Source: Lachnospiraceae bacterium
Lineage (GTDB): Bacteria; Bacillota_A; Clostridia; Lachnospirales; Lachnospiraceae
NCBI GenBank assembly: GCA_017614185.1
Contig: JAGACI010000118.1
Location: 1 to 6,937 of the forward strand
Length of the DNA stretch: 6,937 bases
Direction of reading: 5' to 3'
Shown here: piece after piece, positions 1 through 5,924 of the stretch
Position numbering within the stretch: position 1 is the first letter of the stretch
How the letters are laid out: each line of letters begins with the position of its first letter
Notes under the pieces: model-generated
Told to the model about the DNA's origin: nothing
Seen by the model: the letters and a program-made list of their open reading frames with translations, nothing else
Databases searched by the model: none
Translations under genes and position numbers: made by a program

Positions 1-510
1 CTTATCCCTAACATGCAGAAGGCAAAGGGAGTTCCTGCAGACCAGATAATCGACTGGTACAACTACAAGAAACCCTGGCCCTTCATCTTAACCGCAGCAA
101 GACTCTGGAAGGGCACCGGTTACGGATGTGTGCTTTACTTATCAGCAATCACCGGAATCGACTCCAGCCTTTACGAGGCAGCTGCAATCGACGGCGCAGG
201 CAAGTGGCAGCAGATCAAGTACGTTACACTTCCTCACCTTAAGACCATGATCGTAATCCTTATCATTATGGATGTAGGTAAAATCTTCAATGCCGACTTC
301 GGTCTTTTCTACAACATCCCGATGGCATCCGGACTTCTTACATCTGTAACACAGGTTATCGATACCTACGTATACAGCGCATTGATGTCTACCAACGACT
401 TGAGTATGTCGGCGGCCGCGGGCCTGACGCAGAACGTCTTAGGCTTCATATGTATCATGGCGGCCAATACGATTACCAAGAAGATAGACGAAGAAAGCTC
501 GTTATTCTAA
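1..510 (+). CDS. CUT1-family sugar ABC transporter permease, LplB type (5'-truncated by window)
   Basis: This is an inner-membrane permease subunit of a carbohydrate importer. The reading frame is open from base 1, upstream of the first ATG at 13, so the start lies outside the window; 169 C-terminal residues are seen, roughly half of a usual 300-320 residue protein. The binding-protein-dependent permease signature (EAA loop, which docks onto the ATPase) is clear at visible residues 59-67, E-A-A-A-I-D-G-A-G, followed by the usual L-P-H-L. A hydrophobic segment follows at about 82-92 and another near 143-157. The C-terminus, with D-T-Y-V-Y near 121-125 and a final K-K-I-D-E-E-S-S-L-F, matches the LplB-like (polysaccharide/oligosaccharide) group. 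It ends 14 bases before the second permease, so the two are co-transcribed. Codons for about the last 40 residues favour GCG, GCC, ACG and TCG more than the rest. The substrate cannot be told from sequence. Confidence 0.93.
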   Translation, partial: LIPNMQKAKGVPADQIIDWYNYKKPWPFILTAARLWKGTGYGCVLYLSAITGIDSSLYEAAAIDGAGKWQQIKYVTLPHLKTMIVILIIMDVGKIFNADFGLFYNIPMASGLLTSVTQVIDTYVYSALMSTNDLSMSAAAGLTQNVLGFICIMAANTITKKIDEESSLF

Positions 511-515
511 GGAGG
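510..515 (+). promoter_or_regulatory. Ribosome binding site deciding the second permease start
   Basis: AGGAGG overlaps the last base of the upstream stop codon. A TTG at 522 (6-base spacing) and an ATG at 525 (9-base spacing) are in the same frame. ATG at 525 is preferred because its spacing is normal and ATG is the stronger start codon. The choice changes only one residue. Confidence 0.75.
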
Positions 516-524
516 TAAGCATTG

Positions 525-1460
525 ATGAGCAAGACAGCAGAAATGCATTTAAAAAAGAGACGCCGTATCAATGCCGTGAGCATCCCTGCGGAGACGGTGA
601 TACACATCATAATGGTTCTCTTCTGCCTCTTCTGTATCGTGCCTTTCGTATTCGTTGTGATTATCTCATTCACATCGGAGGAAAGCATCAGACAGATCGG
701 TTACTCATTCATCCCGAATGAATGGAGTGTAGAAGGTTACCAATATGTATTCAAAATGGGATCACAGCTTTGGAGATCATACTTCAACAGCTTTTTCATA
801 ACAGTAGTCGGAACCCTTTGCTCGGTTTCAATGTGTGTGCTTTACTCATACGCCCTGTTTAGAAGCGATTTCAAGTACAGAAACTTCTTCATGTTCATAA
901 GCTTCTTTACAATGATGTTCGGCGGCGGCCTTGCACCCACATACGCAGTAAGCAAGCAGCTTTTGGGATTGCATGACAACTATGCGGCACTTATAGTTCC
1001 CTTGTTGTTCAGCCCCTTCAATATAGTAATCATGAGAACCTTCTTCCAGAGCTCGGTACCTACAGAGCTTATCGAGTCGGCAGCAATCGACGGCTCGGGA
1101 GAGTACAACACATTATTAAGAATTGTTGTTCCCATCGCAAAGCCCGGTATCGCAACCATCGCTCTTTTCAATGCACTGGCTTACTGGAACGACTGGTTCA
1201 CAGCTATGATTTACGTAAGAGATGCAAAAGAGTACATCCCTTTACAGTACCTGCTTATCAAGATGCAAAGAGATGCGCAGTTCCTTTCACAAAACTCTGC
1301 ATCCCTCGGAGCTGAAGCAGTTAAGGCGGCGATAAATCTTCCTACACAGTCACTTCGAATGGTACTTGTAGTATTTATCGTAGTTCCCATCACCTTTGCT
1401 TATCCTTTCTTCCAGAGATACATCATCTCCGGTTTGACAGTAGGTTCAATCAAAGGTTAA
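525..1460 (+). CDS. CUT1-family sugar ABC transporter permease, LplC/MalG type
   Basis: This is the second integral-membrane subunit of the importer, pairing with the upstream permease to form the translocation channel. The 311 residues are full length for the family. After a basic N-terminus (K-K-R-R-R at 10-14) come about six hydrophobic segments, near residues 24-49, 88-111, 119-135, 152-170, 205-222 and 277-294. The EAA loop is at 184-192 (E-S-A-A-I-D-G-S-G) followed by V-V-P-I-A-K-P-G, with W-N-D-W at 221-224 after it; this is the typical MalG-side arrangement. The C-terminus F-F-Q-R-Y-I-I-S-G-L-T-V-G-S-I-K-G is a hallmark of CUT1 permeases of this side. An in-frame TTG at 522 would add one Met. 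Neighbours are the other permease (14-base gap) and the binding protein (64-base gap). The identity of the sugar is unknown. Confidence 0.94.
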   Translation: MSKTAEMHLKKRRRINAVSIPAETVIHIIMVLFCLFCIVPFVFVVIISFTSEESIRQIGYSFIPNEWSVEGYQYVFKMGSQLWRSYFNSFFITVVGTLCSVSMCVLYSYALFRSDFKYRNFFMFISFFTMMFGGGLAPTYAVSKQLLGLHDNYAALIVPLLFSPFNIVIMRTFFQSSVPTELIESAAIDGSGEYNTLLRIVVPIAKPGIATIALFNALAYWNDWFTAMIYVRDAKEYIPLQYLLIKMQRDAQFLSQNSASLGAEAVKAAINLPTQSLRMVLVVFIVVPITFAYPFFQRYIISGLTVGSIKG

Positions 1461-1470
1461 CCCATTAACG

Positions 1471-1497
1471 GTAAGTACACCGGCAGTCGGTGCTTAC
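1471..1497 (+). other. Intercistronic hairpin between permease and binding-protein genes
   Basis: The arms GTAAG-TA-CACCG (1471-1482) and CGGTG-CTTAC (1488-1497) form a 10-pair stem with a two-base bulge and the loop GCAGT. No T-run follows, so it does not look like an intrinsic terminator. It ends 14 bases before the SD of the binding-protein gene. Such structures at the 5' side of solute-binding-protein cistrons often stabilise or mark a processed mRNA end, giving more binding protein than permease. That role is an inference here. Confidence 0.55.
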
Positions 1498-1524
1498 ATA
1501 CACACTTCATAAGGAGGATTATAT

Positions 1525-3138
1525 ATGAAAAAGAAAGCTCTTGCACTTGTGCTTTCAGTTGCAATGATGGCAACTTTATTCACAGCCTGTGGTGGCAGTG
1601 ACAGCGCAAGCAGTTCAACAGCGACAACTGACACTTCTTCAACAGAGTCAACAGAGGCAGCTTCAACAGACACAGAGGTTGTTGGCGCTTCCGATGAGGA
1701 ATTGGCAGAACACGTAACTATTAAATGGTATCTCGAAGGCTCAAACGTAAGCGATGACACAGAGGTTATGGCTGCAGTTAACGAGTACTTAAACGAGAAG
1801 TTAAACATGGACCTTCAGCCTATCTGGGGTACATGGGGTGACTTTGATGAGGGAGCTTCCCTTTCATTACAGTCCGGTGATGACGTAGATATTTACTTCA
1901 CATGTTCATGGACAACAAACGAGTATTCACAGTATGCAAAAGACGGCTACTATGTTCGTCTTGACGATCCCGAGAACAACCTTCTTGAGAAATATGCTCC
2001 CGACCTTCTCGGCATGATTCCCGATGTATTGGTTAACGGTGCTAACGTAGAAGGCGCTTCAGGCTTCGGTGTATACGCAGTTCCCGGTTACAAGGATATT
2101 GCTAACCAGTACTGCTGGGACGTAAACGTAACTCTCCTTGAGAAGTACGGTTACACCTTAAAGGACATCGAGGACAGAACATTCTTCGAGTTCGGCGACA
2201 TCCTTGAGACAGTTAAGCAGGGTGAGGGCGCTAACTTCTTCCCTCTTCTTCCTGAGTCATCAGTTCTTGAGCGTTGTGTAAACAGAGTAGCAGCAGTTGA
2301 CGATAACGGTCTTCTTTCCTACTACTTCAACCCTGAGAATCCTTCAGAGCCTCTTGCTAAGTACGGCAACGTATTTGTAAACAAGTTCGCTACAGAAGAG
2401 TTCAAGGCTTATGCAGATCAGATGCGTGAGTACTATCAGAAGGGTTACATTGATCCCGAGTGTGCTAACTCTCAGACATCAACAGAGACACGTAAGGCTC
2501 ATCAGTTAGAGGCTTCTTACTTAATCGGTTGTCAGTCATACGCTTACGGTTACGAAGCTCAGGCTTCCCAGGAGCGTGGTGTTCATGTAGAGTTCGTTCC
2601 TTGCGAGGAGCCTTACATTGATACAATCTCATCTCGTGGTGCTATGATGGCTATCTCAACAGCTTCCAAGAACCCTGAGAGAGCAATGATGTTCCTTAAC
2701 CTCTTAAATACAGATCCTTACCTCATGACTCTCCTTGAGTATGGTGTAGAGGGTATCCACTACACACTCAATGATGACGGCTGCGTAGTATTCACAGACA
2801 AGAGAGCTGACTACACACCTTGGAGAAATGGTATGGGTAACATCACAATTCTTCCTCCTCAGGAAGGTGAAGGTGTTGGCTATGTTGAGAGATTCAAAGA
2901 GTACTATGGTTCTTCACACATGCTTCCTACAACCGGCTTCACATTCGATACAGATCCTGTAGAGACAGAAGTTGCAGCTTGTAAGTCAATCGTTGAAGAG
3001 TACTCAACAGCTCTTTACCATGGTTCCGCTAAGGAAGGTATGCTTGAGGAAATGCTTGAGAGACTTGATGCAGCAGGAATGCAGAAGATTGTTGACGAAG
3101 CTAACAATCAGCTTAAAGAGTTCCTTGCAAACAAGTAA
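1525..3138 (+). CDS. Extracellular solute-binding lipoprotein, LplA/LipO type (DUF3502-like)
   Basis: This is the substrate-capturing lipoprotein of the importer, anchored on the outer face of the membrane. Residues 1-21 form a lipoprotein signal peptide (M-K-K-K, a hydrophobic core, then L-F-T-A-C), with lipidated Cys22. A Ser/Thr/Glu-rich linker at about 24-56 precedes the folded binding domain. The segment S-K-N-P-E-R-A-M-M-F-L-N-L-L at 381-394 is typical of group 1 sugar-binding proteins. The region around 455-537, with G-F-T-F-D near 471-475 and a helical end, resembles the DUF3502 C-terminus of LplA/LipO proteins. Its 537 residues fit that family and exceed classical maltose-binding proteins. 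ATG at 1525 has AAGGAGG at 1511-1517, 7 bases away. CGT, GCT and GTT codons are more common than in the permease genes, consistent with high expression. Complex oligosaccharides are a plausible ligand class, but the exact one cannot be inferred. Confidence 0.94.
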   Translation: MKKKALALVLSVAMMATLFTACGGSDSASSSTATTDTSSTESTEAASTDTEVVGASDEELAEHVTIKWYLEGSNVSDDTEVMAAVNEYLNEKLNMDLQPIWGTWGDFDEGASLSLQSGDDVDIYFTCSWTTNEYSQYAKDGYYVRLDDPENNLLEKYAPDLLGMIPDVLVNGANVEGASGFGVYAVPGYKDIANQYCWDVNVTLLEKYGYTLKDIEDRTFFEFGDILETVKQGEGANFFPLLPESSVLERCVNRVAAVDDNGLLSYYFNPENPSEPLAKYGNVFVNKFATEEFKAYADQMREYYQKGYIDPECANSQTSTETRKAHQLEASYLIGCQSYAYGYEAQASQERGVHVEFVPCEEPYIDTISSRGAMMAISTASKNPERAMMFLNLLNTDPYLMTLLEYGVEGIHYTLNDDGCVVFTDKRADYTPWRNGMGNITILPPQEGEGVGYVERFKEYYGSSHMLPTTGFTFDTDPVETEVAACKSIVEEYSTALYHGSAKEGMLEEMLERLDAAGMQKIVDEANNQLKEFLANK

Positions 3139-3178
3139 AATAAATTAAGTTTACAAGTTCTATACTACTCCTTTTTTT

Positions 3179-3210
3179 CAGCCGGGTGGTCTCCCACGAC
3201 CGCCCGGTTG
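3179..3210 (+). terminator. GC-rich hairpin, possible atypical terminator of the sugar operon
   Basis: The arm CCGGGTGGT (3182-3190) pairs with ACCGCCCGG (3199-3207), including one G-T wobble, around an 8-base loop. Bases 3179-3181 can pair with 3208-3210 to extend the stem to 12 pairs. The run of seven T lies before the hairpin (about 3172-3178), not after it. The sequence after it is only TTGTGCT, so on neither strand is this a textbook intrinsic terminator. Its position 40 bases after the binding-protein stop still makes operon termination or 3'-end protection the likeliest role. Confidence 0.45.
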
Positions 3211-3219
3211 TGCTATACT
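3211..3219 (+). promoter_or_regulatory. Extended -10 promoter of the acetyltransferase gene
   Basis: TGCTATACT is an extended -10 (TG-N-TATACT) placed directly after the hairpin. No good -35 hexamer lies 16-18 bases upstream; that position falls in the hairpin loop. Transcription would start near 3226, leaving a leader of about 16 bases that contains the SD GAGAGG (3229-3234), 7 bases before the ATG. Confidence 0.55.
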
Positions 3220-3241
3220 TAAAAACGCGAGAGGAAAAAGA

Positions 3242-4459
3242 ATGAAAGTAAGAAAAATCAGAGAAGAAGAATTTAAGAGAGTTGACGAGCTTTTTTCCGT
3301 ATCATTTGAAAGCAAATACGATAACGACAAAACTCCGATGGAGGTAATCGAGGAGGTCAAGGCCAACCCCGACAACAGAGAAGCCATCTATTGGACCGAG
3401 CGTTATGCTGCCTTCGAAGATGACGATAAGACCATGATGAGCACTTTTATCATAAGCCCCATGGCCTGCAATTTTGACGGACATGAATGCACCATAGACG
3501 GTGTAGGCGGTGTGGCAACTCTTCCTCAGTACAGAAGAAGAGGCGGCATCAGAGAGTGCATGAAGCTTTTCTTAAACGACAGCTTTAAGGCCGGTCATGA
3601 TTTTTCTTATCTTTATCCTTTTTCCACAGCATATTACAGGAAGTTTGGCTACGAGATAGGAGTGGAAGCAGACATCTATAAGATTAACCTTTCATTCATC
3701 CCCGACTTTAAGGTAACAGGCCATTGCGAACTTTCGGAGCCCTCCAATAATCTCCTTGATGATATAAAGGCCATTCACAGGGAGTGGGAGAAAAAGTATA
3801 ACATGATGATAATAAACCGTGACTACGAGTACGGTTTAGTCACCGAGACGAATCCTTTTAAAGATGTAGTTTATACCTATATATATAAGGATGAAAAAGG
3901 AACTCCAAAAGGATACATGAGATTCCGCATAGATTCCGAAAGAGTTCTTGACTGTATGAGATTCGTCTGTGTGGACACTGAAGGCTTTAAGGGGCTTATG
4001 AGTCTTGCCAAAAGTTTTGCGAGCGATCACCCCGCAATCAGATTCTATCTTCCCACAGACTGGTACATAAGAGACTTCTTCCCCGAGTGGTCACTTGGAG
4101 CAGGAGAGGTTTCCGGGTGCCTTCGCGGAATGGTAAGAGTCGTAAATGTTAAGAATGTTCTTATGAAGGCTCGTTACATTGGCAACGGCGAGATTAACAT
4201 TAAGATTACGGATGATGTGATAGAAGAAAACAACAGAACCTTTGCCGTTAAGTTTAAAGACGGAAAGGCTTTAAGCGTTGAAGAGTGCGATAAGGCCTAT
4301 GACGTTTTCCTTCCCGTTACAGACTTTGCAAGACTGATTGTCGGATGCATCGATACGGACAAGGTTGATTTTCTTGAGAAAGTTGATGTAAAATGTGAAA
4401 AGACACTCCTTTCAAGGGTGTTTTATAAGAAATCCTCGATTATTATCGAGAATTTCTAG
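3242..4459 (+). CDS. Eis-like GNAT-family N-acetyltransferase
   Basis: This is a predicted cytoplasmic acetyl-CoA-dependent N-acetyltransferase of the Eis type, which acetylate amines such as lysines or aminoglycosides; the substrate here is unknown. The 405 residues fit the three-part Eis architecture: an N-terminal GNAT fold (about 1-150), a second GNAT-like region (about 160-295) and an SCP2-like C-terminal domain (about 300-405). The acetyl-CoA pyrophosphate-binding motif V-A-T-L-P-Q-Y-R-R-R-G-G is at 91-102. The segment Y-Y-R-K-F-G-Y at 131-137 lines up by eye with I-Y-G-R-F-G-Y of M. tuberculosis Eis, placing Y132 at the catalytic Tyr126. The protein ends in Phe; in Mtb Eis the carboxylate of the terminal Phe402 is proposed as the general base. 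The ATG has the SD GAGAGG 7 bases upstream. It appears monocistronic, with its own promoter and terminator. Family call is strong; any resistance role is speculative. Confidence 0.9.
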   Translation: MKVRKIREEEFKRVDELFSVSFESKYDNDKTPMEVIEEVKANPDNREAIYWTERYAAFEDDDKTMMSTFIISPMACNFDGHECTIDGVGGVATLPQYRRRGGIRECMKLFLNDSFKAGHDFSYLYPFSTAYYRKFGYEIGVEADIYKINLSFIPDFKVTGHCELSEPSNNLLDDIKAIHREWEKKYNMMIINRDYEYGLVTETNPFKDVVYTYIYKDEKGTPKGYMRFRIDSERVLDCMRFVCVDTEGFKGLMSLAKSFASDHPAIRFYLPTDWYIRDFFPEWSLGAGEVSGCLRGMVRVVNVKNVLMKARYIGNGEINIKITDDVIEENNRTFAVKFKDGKALSVEECDKAYDVFLPVTDFARLIVGCIDTDKVDFLEKVDVKCEKTLLSRVFYKKSSIIIENF

Positions 4460-4488
4460 ATTGTACTTAAAAAAATACAATCTTTTTT
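4458..4488 (+). terminator. AT-rich intrinsic terminator after the acetyltransferase gene
   Basis: AGATTGTA (4458-4465) pairs with TACAATCT (4476-4483) in an 8-pair stem with an A-rich 10-base loop. The T-run covers 4483-4488. The stem starts inside the TAG stop codon (4457-4459), an unusually tight placement. A smaller inverted repeat (CTCGAT / ATCGAG, 4435-4450) lies in the last codons just upstream. The stem is weak in GC, so some read-through toward the S10 promoter is possible. Confidence 0.72.
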
Positions 4489-4508
4489 ACAAAAAATGAA
4501 AAAAAGAC

Positions 4509-4537
4509 TTGAATACCCCCAAAACATGGGGTATACT
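4509..4537 (+). promoter_or_regulatory. Sigma-A type promoter of the S10 operon
   Basis: The -35 element TTGAAT (4509-4514) and the -10 element TATACT (4532-4537) are separated by exactly 17 bases, close to the housekeeping consensus. Transcription should start near 4544-4546. This is the only strong promoter seen before rpsJ. A 7-base inverted repeat, ATACCCC / GGGGTAT (4513-4519 and 4528-4534), fills the spacer and touches both elements. Confidence 0.82.
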
Positions 4538-4543
4538 ATGTCT

Positions 4544-4811
4544 TGCTGTGGCATGATAGCTATGAAGCGTGAGGTTGCGGCCTTTATATGGCCGGTTTTC
4601 CGTGGAGCGAATGTCAAGTTAGGAAACTGACGACAGGTCACTGTACCAAAGAAATGTCTACAAAACAGTAGAAACGACGTGTGAAAATCCTTTAAAACAG
4701 GAAGAAATCCGGGATTTCGGAATGTGAACATTTAGGACACACACGGGAGAGTGTACAGTCACCGCTTGTCGTACTAAGTAACAAAAGTGCGAAAAGGAGG
4801 CGACTTTTTTT
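4544..4811 (+). promoter_or_regulatory. Structured 5' leader of the S10 operon (candidate ribosomal-protein leader)
   Basis: About 265 transcribed bases precede rpsJ without a credible gene. Several short hairpins can be drawn: CGGCC/GGCCG (4578-4594); GTCA-a-GTT/AAC-TGAC with loop AGGA (4613-4631); TCTAC/GTAGA (4657-4672); GAAATC/GATTTC (4704-4718); and a closing helix CGTGTG (4678-4683) with CACACG (4740-4745). In E. coli uL4 binds the S10 leader and causes both attenuation and translational repression. Firmicute S10 leaders are less uniform, so an autogenous role is inferred from position, length and structure only. I cannot assign a named RNA family. Confidence 0.6.
4783..4811 (+). promoter_or_regulatory. 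Terminator-like hairpin containing the rpsJ ribosome binding site
   Basis: AAAAGTGC (4783-4790) can pair with GC-g-ACTTTT (4800-4808, with one bulged G). The 9-base loop holds most of the SD AAGGAGG (4794-4800). Seven T (4805-4811) end the structure and run into the ATG. The SD-ATG spacing is 11 bases, longer than for the other genes here. The element could act as an attenuator, an SD mask, or both; the stem is AT-rich and weak, so function is uncertain. Confidence 0.45.
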
Positions 4812-5129
4812 ATGGCAACTCAGGTAATGAGAATCACATTAAAGGCGTATGATCATCAGTTAGTTGATGCATCTGCAAAGAAAATCATCGAGACTGTAAA
4901 GAAGAACGGATCACAGGTAAGCGGTCCCGTACCCCTTCCTACTAAGAAGGAAGTAGTTACAATTCTTCGTGCTGTACATAAGTACAAAGACAGCCGTGAG
5001 CAGTTCGAGCAGAGAACTCATAAGAGACTCATCGATATCATCACACCTACACCCAAGACAGTTGAAGCTTTACAGCGTCTTGAGATGCCTGCCGGTGTTA
5101 ACATCGACATCAAGATGAAGAACAAATAA
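4812..5129 (+). CDS. rpsJ: 30S ribosomal protein S10 (uS10, NusE)
   Basis: This is a small-subunit head protein that also acts as NusE, partner of NusB in transcription antitermination. The 105 residues match the family (E. coli 103). Recognisable stretches are L-K-A-Y-D-H near 11-16, G-P-V-P-L-P-T near 38-44, the [12 protein letters not shown] block near 62-73, and P-T-P-K-T-V-E-A-L near 79-87, all conserved in uS10. The start at 4812 is fixed by the family N-terminus and by AAGGAGG 11 bases upstream. It is the first gene of the S10 operon and lies under the 265-base leader. The following gap of 95 bases before rplC is long for this operon and contains a hairpin. Confidence 0.98.
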   Translation: MATQVMRITLKAYDHQLVDASAKKIIETVKKNGSQVSGPVPLPTKKEVVTILRAVHKYKDSREQFEQRTHKRLIDIITPTPKTVEALQRLEMPAGVNIDIKMKNK

Positions 5130-5164
5130 TTCTTCATATTAATAAGAAACAATGTAAACAGACC

Positions 5165-5207
5165 TCTACGTACAGATGAACACCCCGGATGTGTTCCGCT
5201 ATGTAGA
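5165..5207 (+). other. Long hairpin between rpsJ and rplC
   Basis: The outer stem is 5165-5172 with 5200-5207 (8 pairs, one G-T). The inner stem is GAACAC (5178-5183) with GTGTTC (5191-5196), capped by the loop CCCGGAT; the internal loop between them is asymmetric (5 and 3 bases). No T-run follows, so it is not a terminator. The SD AAGGAGG of rplC begins at 5212, only 4 bases past the stem. It could be a processing or stability element or a protein-binding site. Confidence 0.55.
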
Positions 5208-5224
5208 AATCAAGGAGGTAAAAA

Positions 5225-5896
5225 ATGAAAAAAGCGATTTTGGCAACAAAAGTCGGAATGACACAGATCTTCAATGAAGACGGAACATTAATTCCTGTAA
5301 CTGTTCTTTCTGCTGGTCCTTGTGTAGTAACACAGATCAAGACTGAAGAGAACGACGGATACAAAGCAGTTCAGGTTGGATTTGTTGATAAGAAAGAAAT
5401 GTACGCTGACGGCGGCAAGGAGCTCGTTCACAGACACGGCGTTAACAAGGCTGAGATGGGACACTTCAAGAAAGCCGGTGTAGCAGGTAAGAGATTCGTT
5501 AGAGAATTCAAGTTCGAGAATACTGAAGATTACAATTTAGGCGACGAGATCAAAGCTGATATCTTTGCTGCAGGAGATAAGGTTGATGCAACTGCTATTT
5601 CCAAAGGTAAAGGATACCAGGGCGCTATTAAGAGATTCGGACAGCACAGAGGTCCCATGGCTCATGGTTCTAAGTTCCATAGACATCAGGGTTCAAACGG
5701 TGCATGTTCATCTCCCAGCCGTGTCTTCAAGGGCAAAGGTATGCCCGGTCACATGGGTTGCGTAAAGGTTACAGTTCAGAATCTTGAAGTAGTAAGAGTA
5801 GATGCTGAGAAGAACCTTCTCCTTGTTAAGGGCGCTGTACCCGGACCTAAGAAAGCTTTAGTAACAATCAAAGAGACCGTTAAGGTTGAAGCTTAA
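5225..5896 (+). CDS. rplC: 50S ribosomal protein L3 (uL3)
   Basis: This is an early-assembly large-subunit protein that binds the 3' region of 23S rRNA and reaches toward the peptidyl-transferase centre. The N-terminus (K-V-G-M-T-Q-I-F at 9-16) and the block [13 protein letters not shown] at 166-178, followed by V-T-V-Q-N-L and the end [11 protein letters not shown] near 197-207, are diagnostic. The 223 residues slightly exceed E. coli L3 (209), with extra length in the [10 protein letters not shown] region near 57-66. The central loop reads G-S-N-G-A-C-S-S-P (156-164), so the Gln that PrmB methylates in E. coli (Q150) is replaced by Ala160; no such modification is expected. The ATG has AAGGAGG at 5212-5218, 6 bases away. 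Second gene of the S10 operon. Confidence 0.98.
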   Translation: MKKAILATKVGMTQIFNEDGTLIPVTVLSAGPCVVTQIKTEENDGYKAVQVGFVDKKEMYADGGKELVHRHGVNKAEMGHFKKAGVAGKRFVREFKFENTEDYNLGDEIKADIFAAGDKVDATAISKGKGYQGAIKRFGQHRGPMAHGSKFHRHQGSNGACSSPSRVFKGKGMPGHMGCVKVTVQNLEVVRVDAEKNLLLVKGAVPGPKKALVTIKETVKVEA

Positions 5897-5924
5897 TGGG
5901 ACACGCGAAAGGAGGAACTGACAA

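Noticed and set aside
1594..1690. Repeated ACA/TCA/GCA codons in the binding-protein linker as a DNA repeat array
   Set aside because: It has no regular repeat unit; it simply encodes a Ser/Thr/Ala/Glu-rich lipoprotein linker, common in surface proteins.
1494..1808. A 104-codon minus-strand open frame opposite the start of the binding-protein gene
   Set aside because: It is the complement of the signal peptide and Ser/Thr-rich linker; the real gene has an ideal ribosome binding site and lipobox.
3161..3166. A second TATACT after the binding-protein gene as a possible -10 element
   Set aside because: No -35 element lies at proper spacing, and it lacks the upstream TG that the downstream TATACT at 3214 has.
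4435..4450. Inverted repeat CTCGAT/ATCGAG in the last codons of the acetyltransferase gene as a separate terminator
   Set aside because: It has only 6 pairs and no T-run follows; the hairpin immediately downstream fits better.
4553..4630. A 25-codon open frame in the S10 leader starting at ATG 4553 (M-I-A-M-K-R-E-V...), as a possible leader peptide
   Set aside because: No Shine-Dalgarno precedes it, it starts only about 9 bases after the predicted transcription start, and its sequence overlaps predicted RNA helices.
4456..4731. A 91-codon minus-strand open frame across the S10 leader
   Set aside because: It overlaps the terminator and the S10 promoter, has no ribosome binding site, and its product is a low-complexity Phe-rich sequence resembling no family I know.
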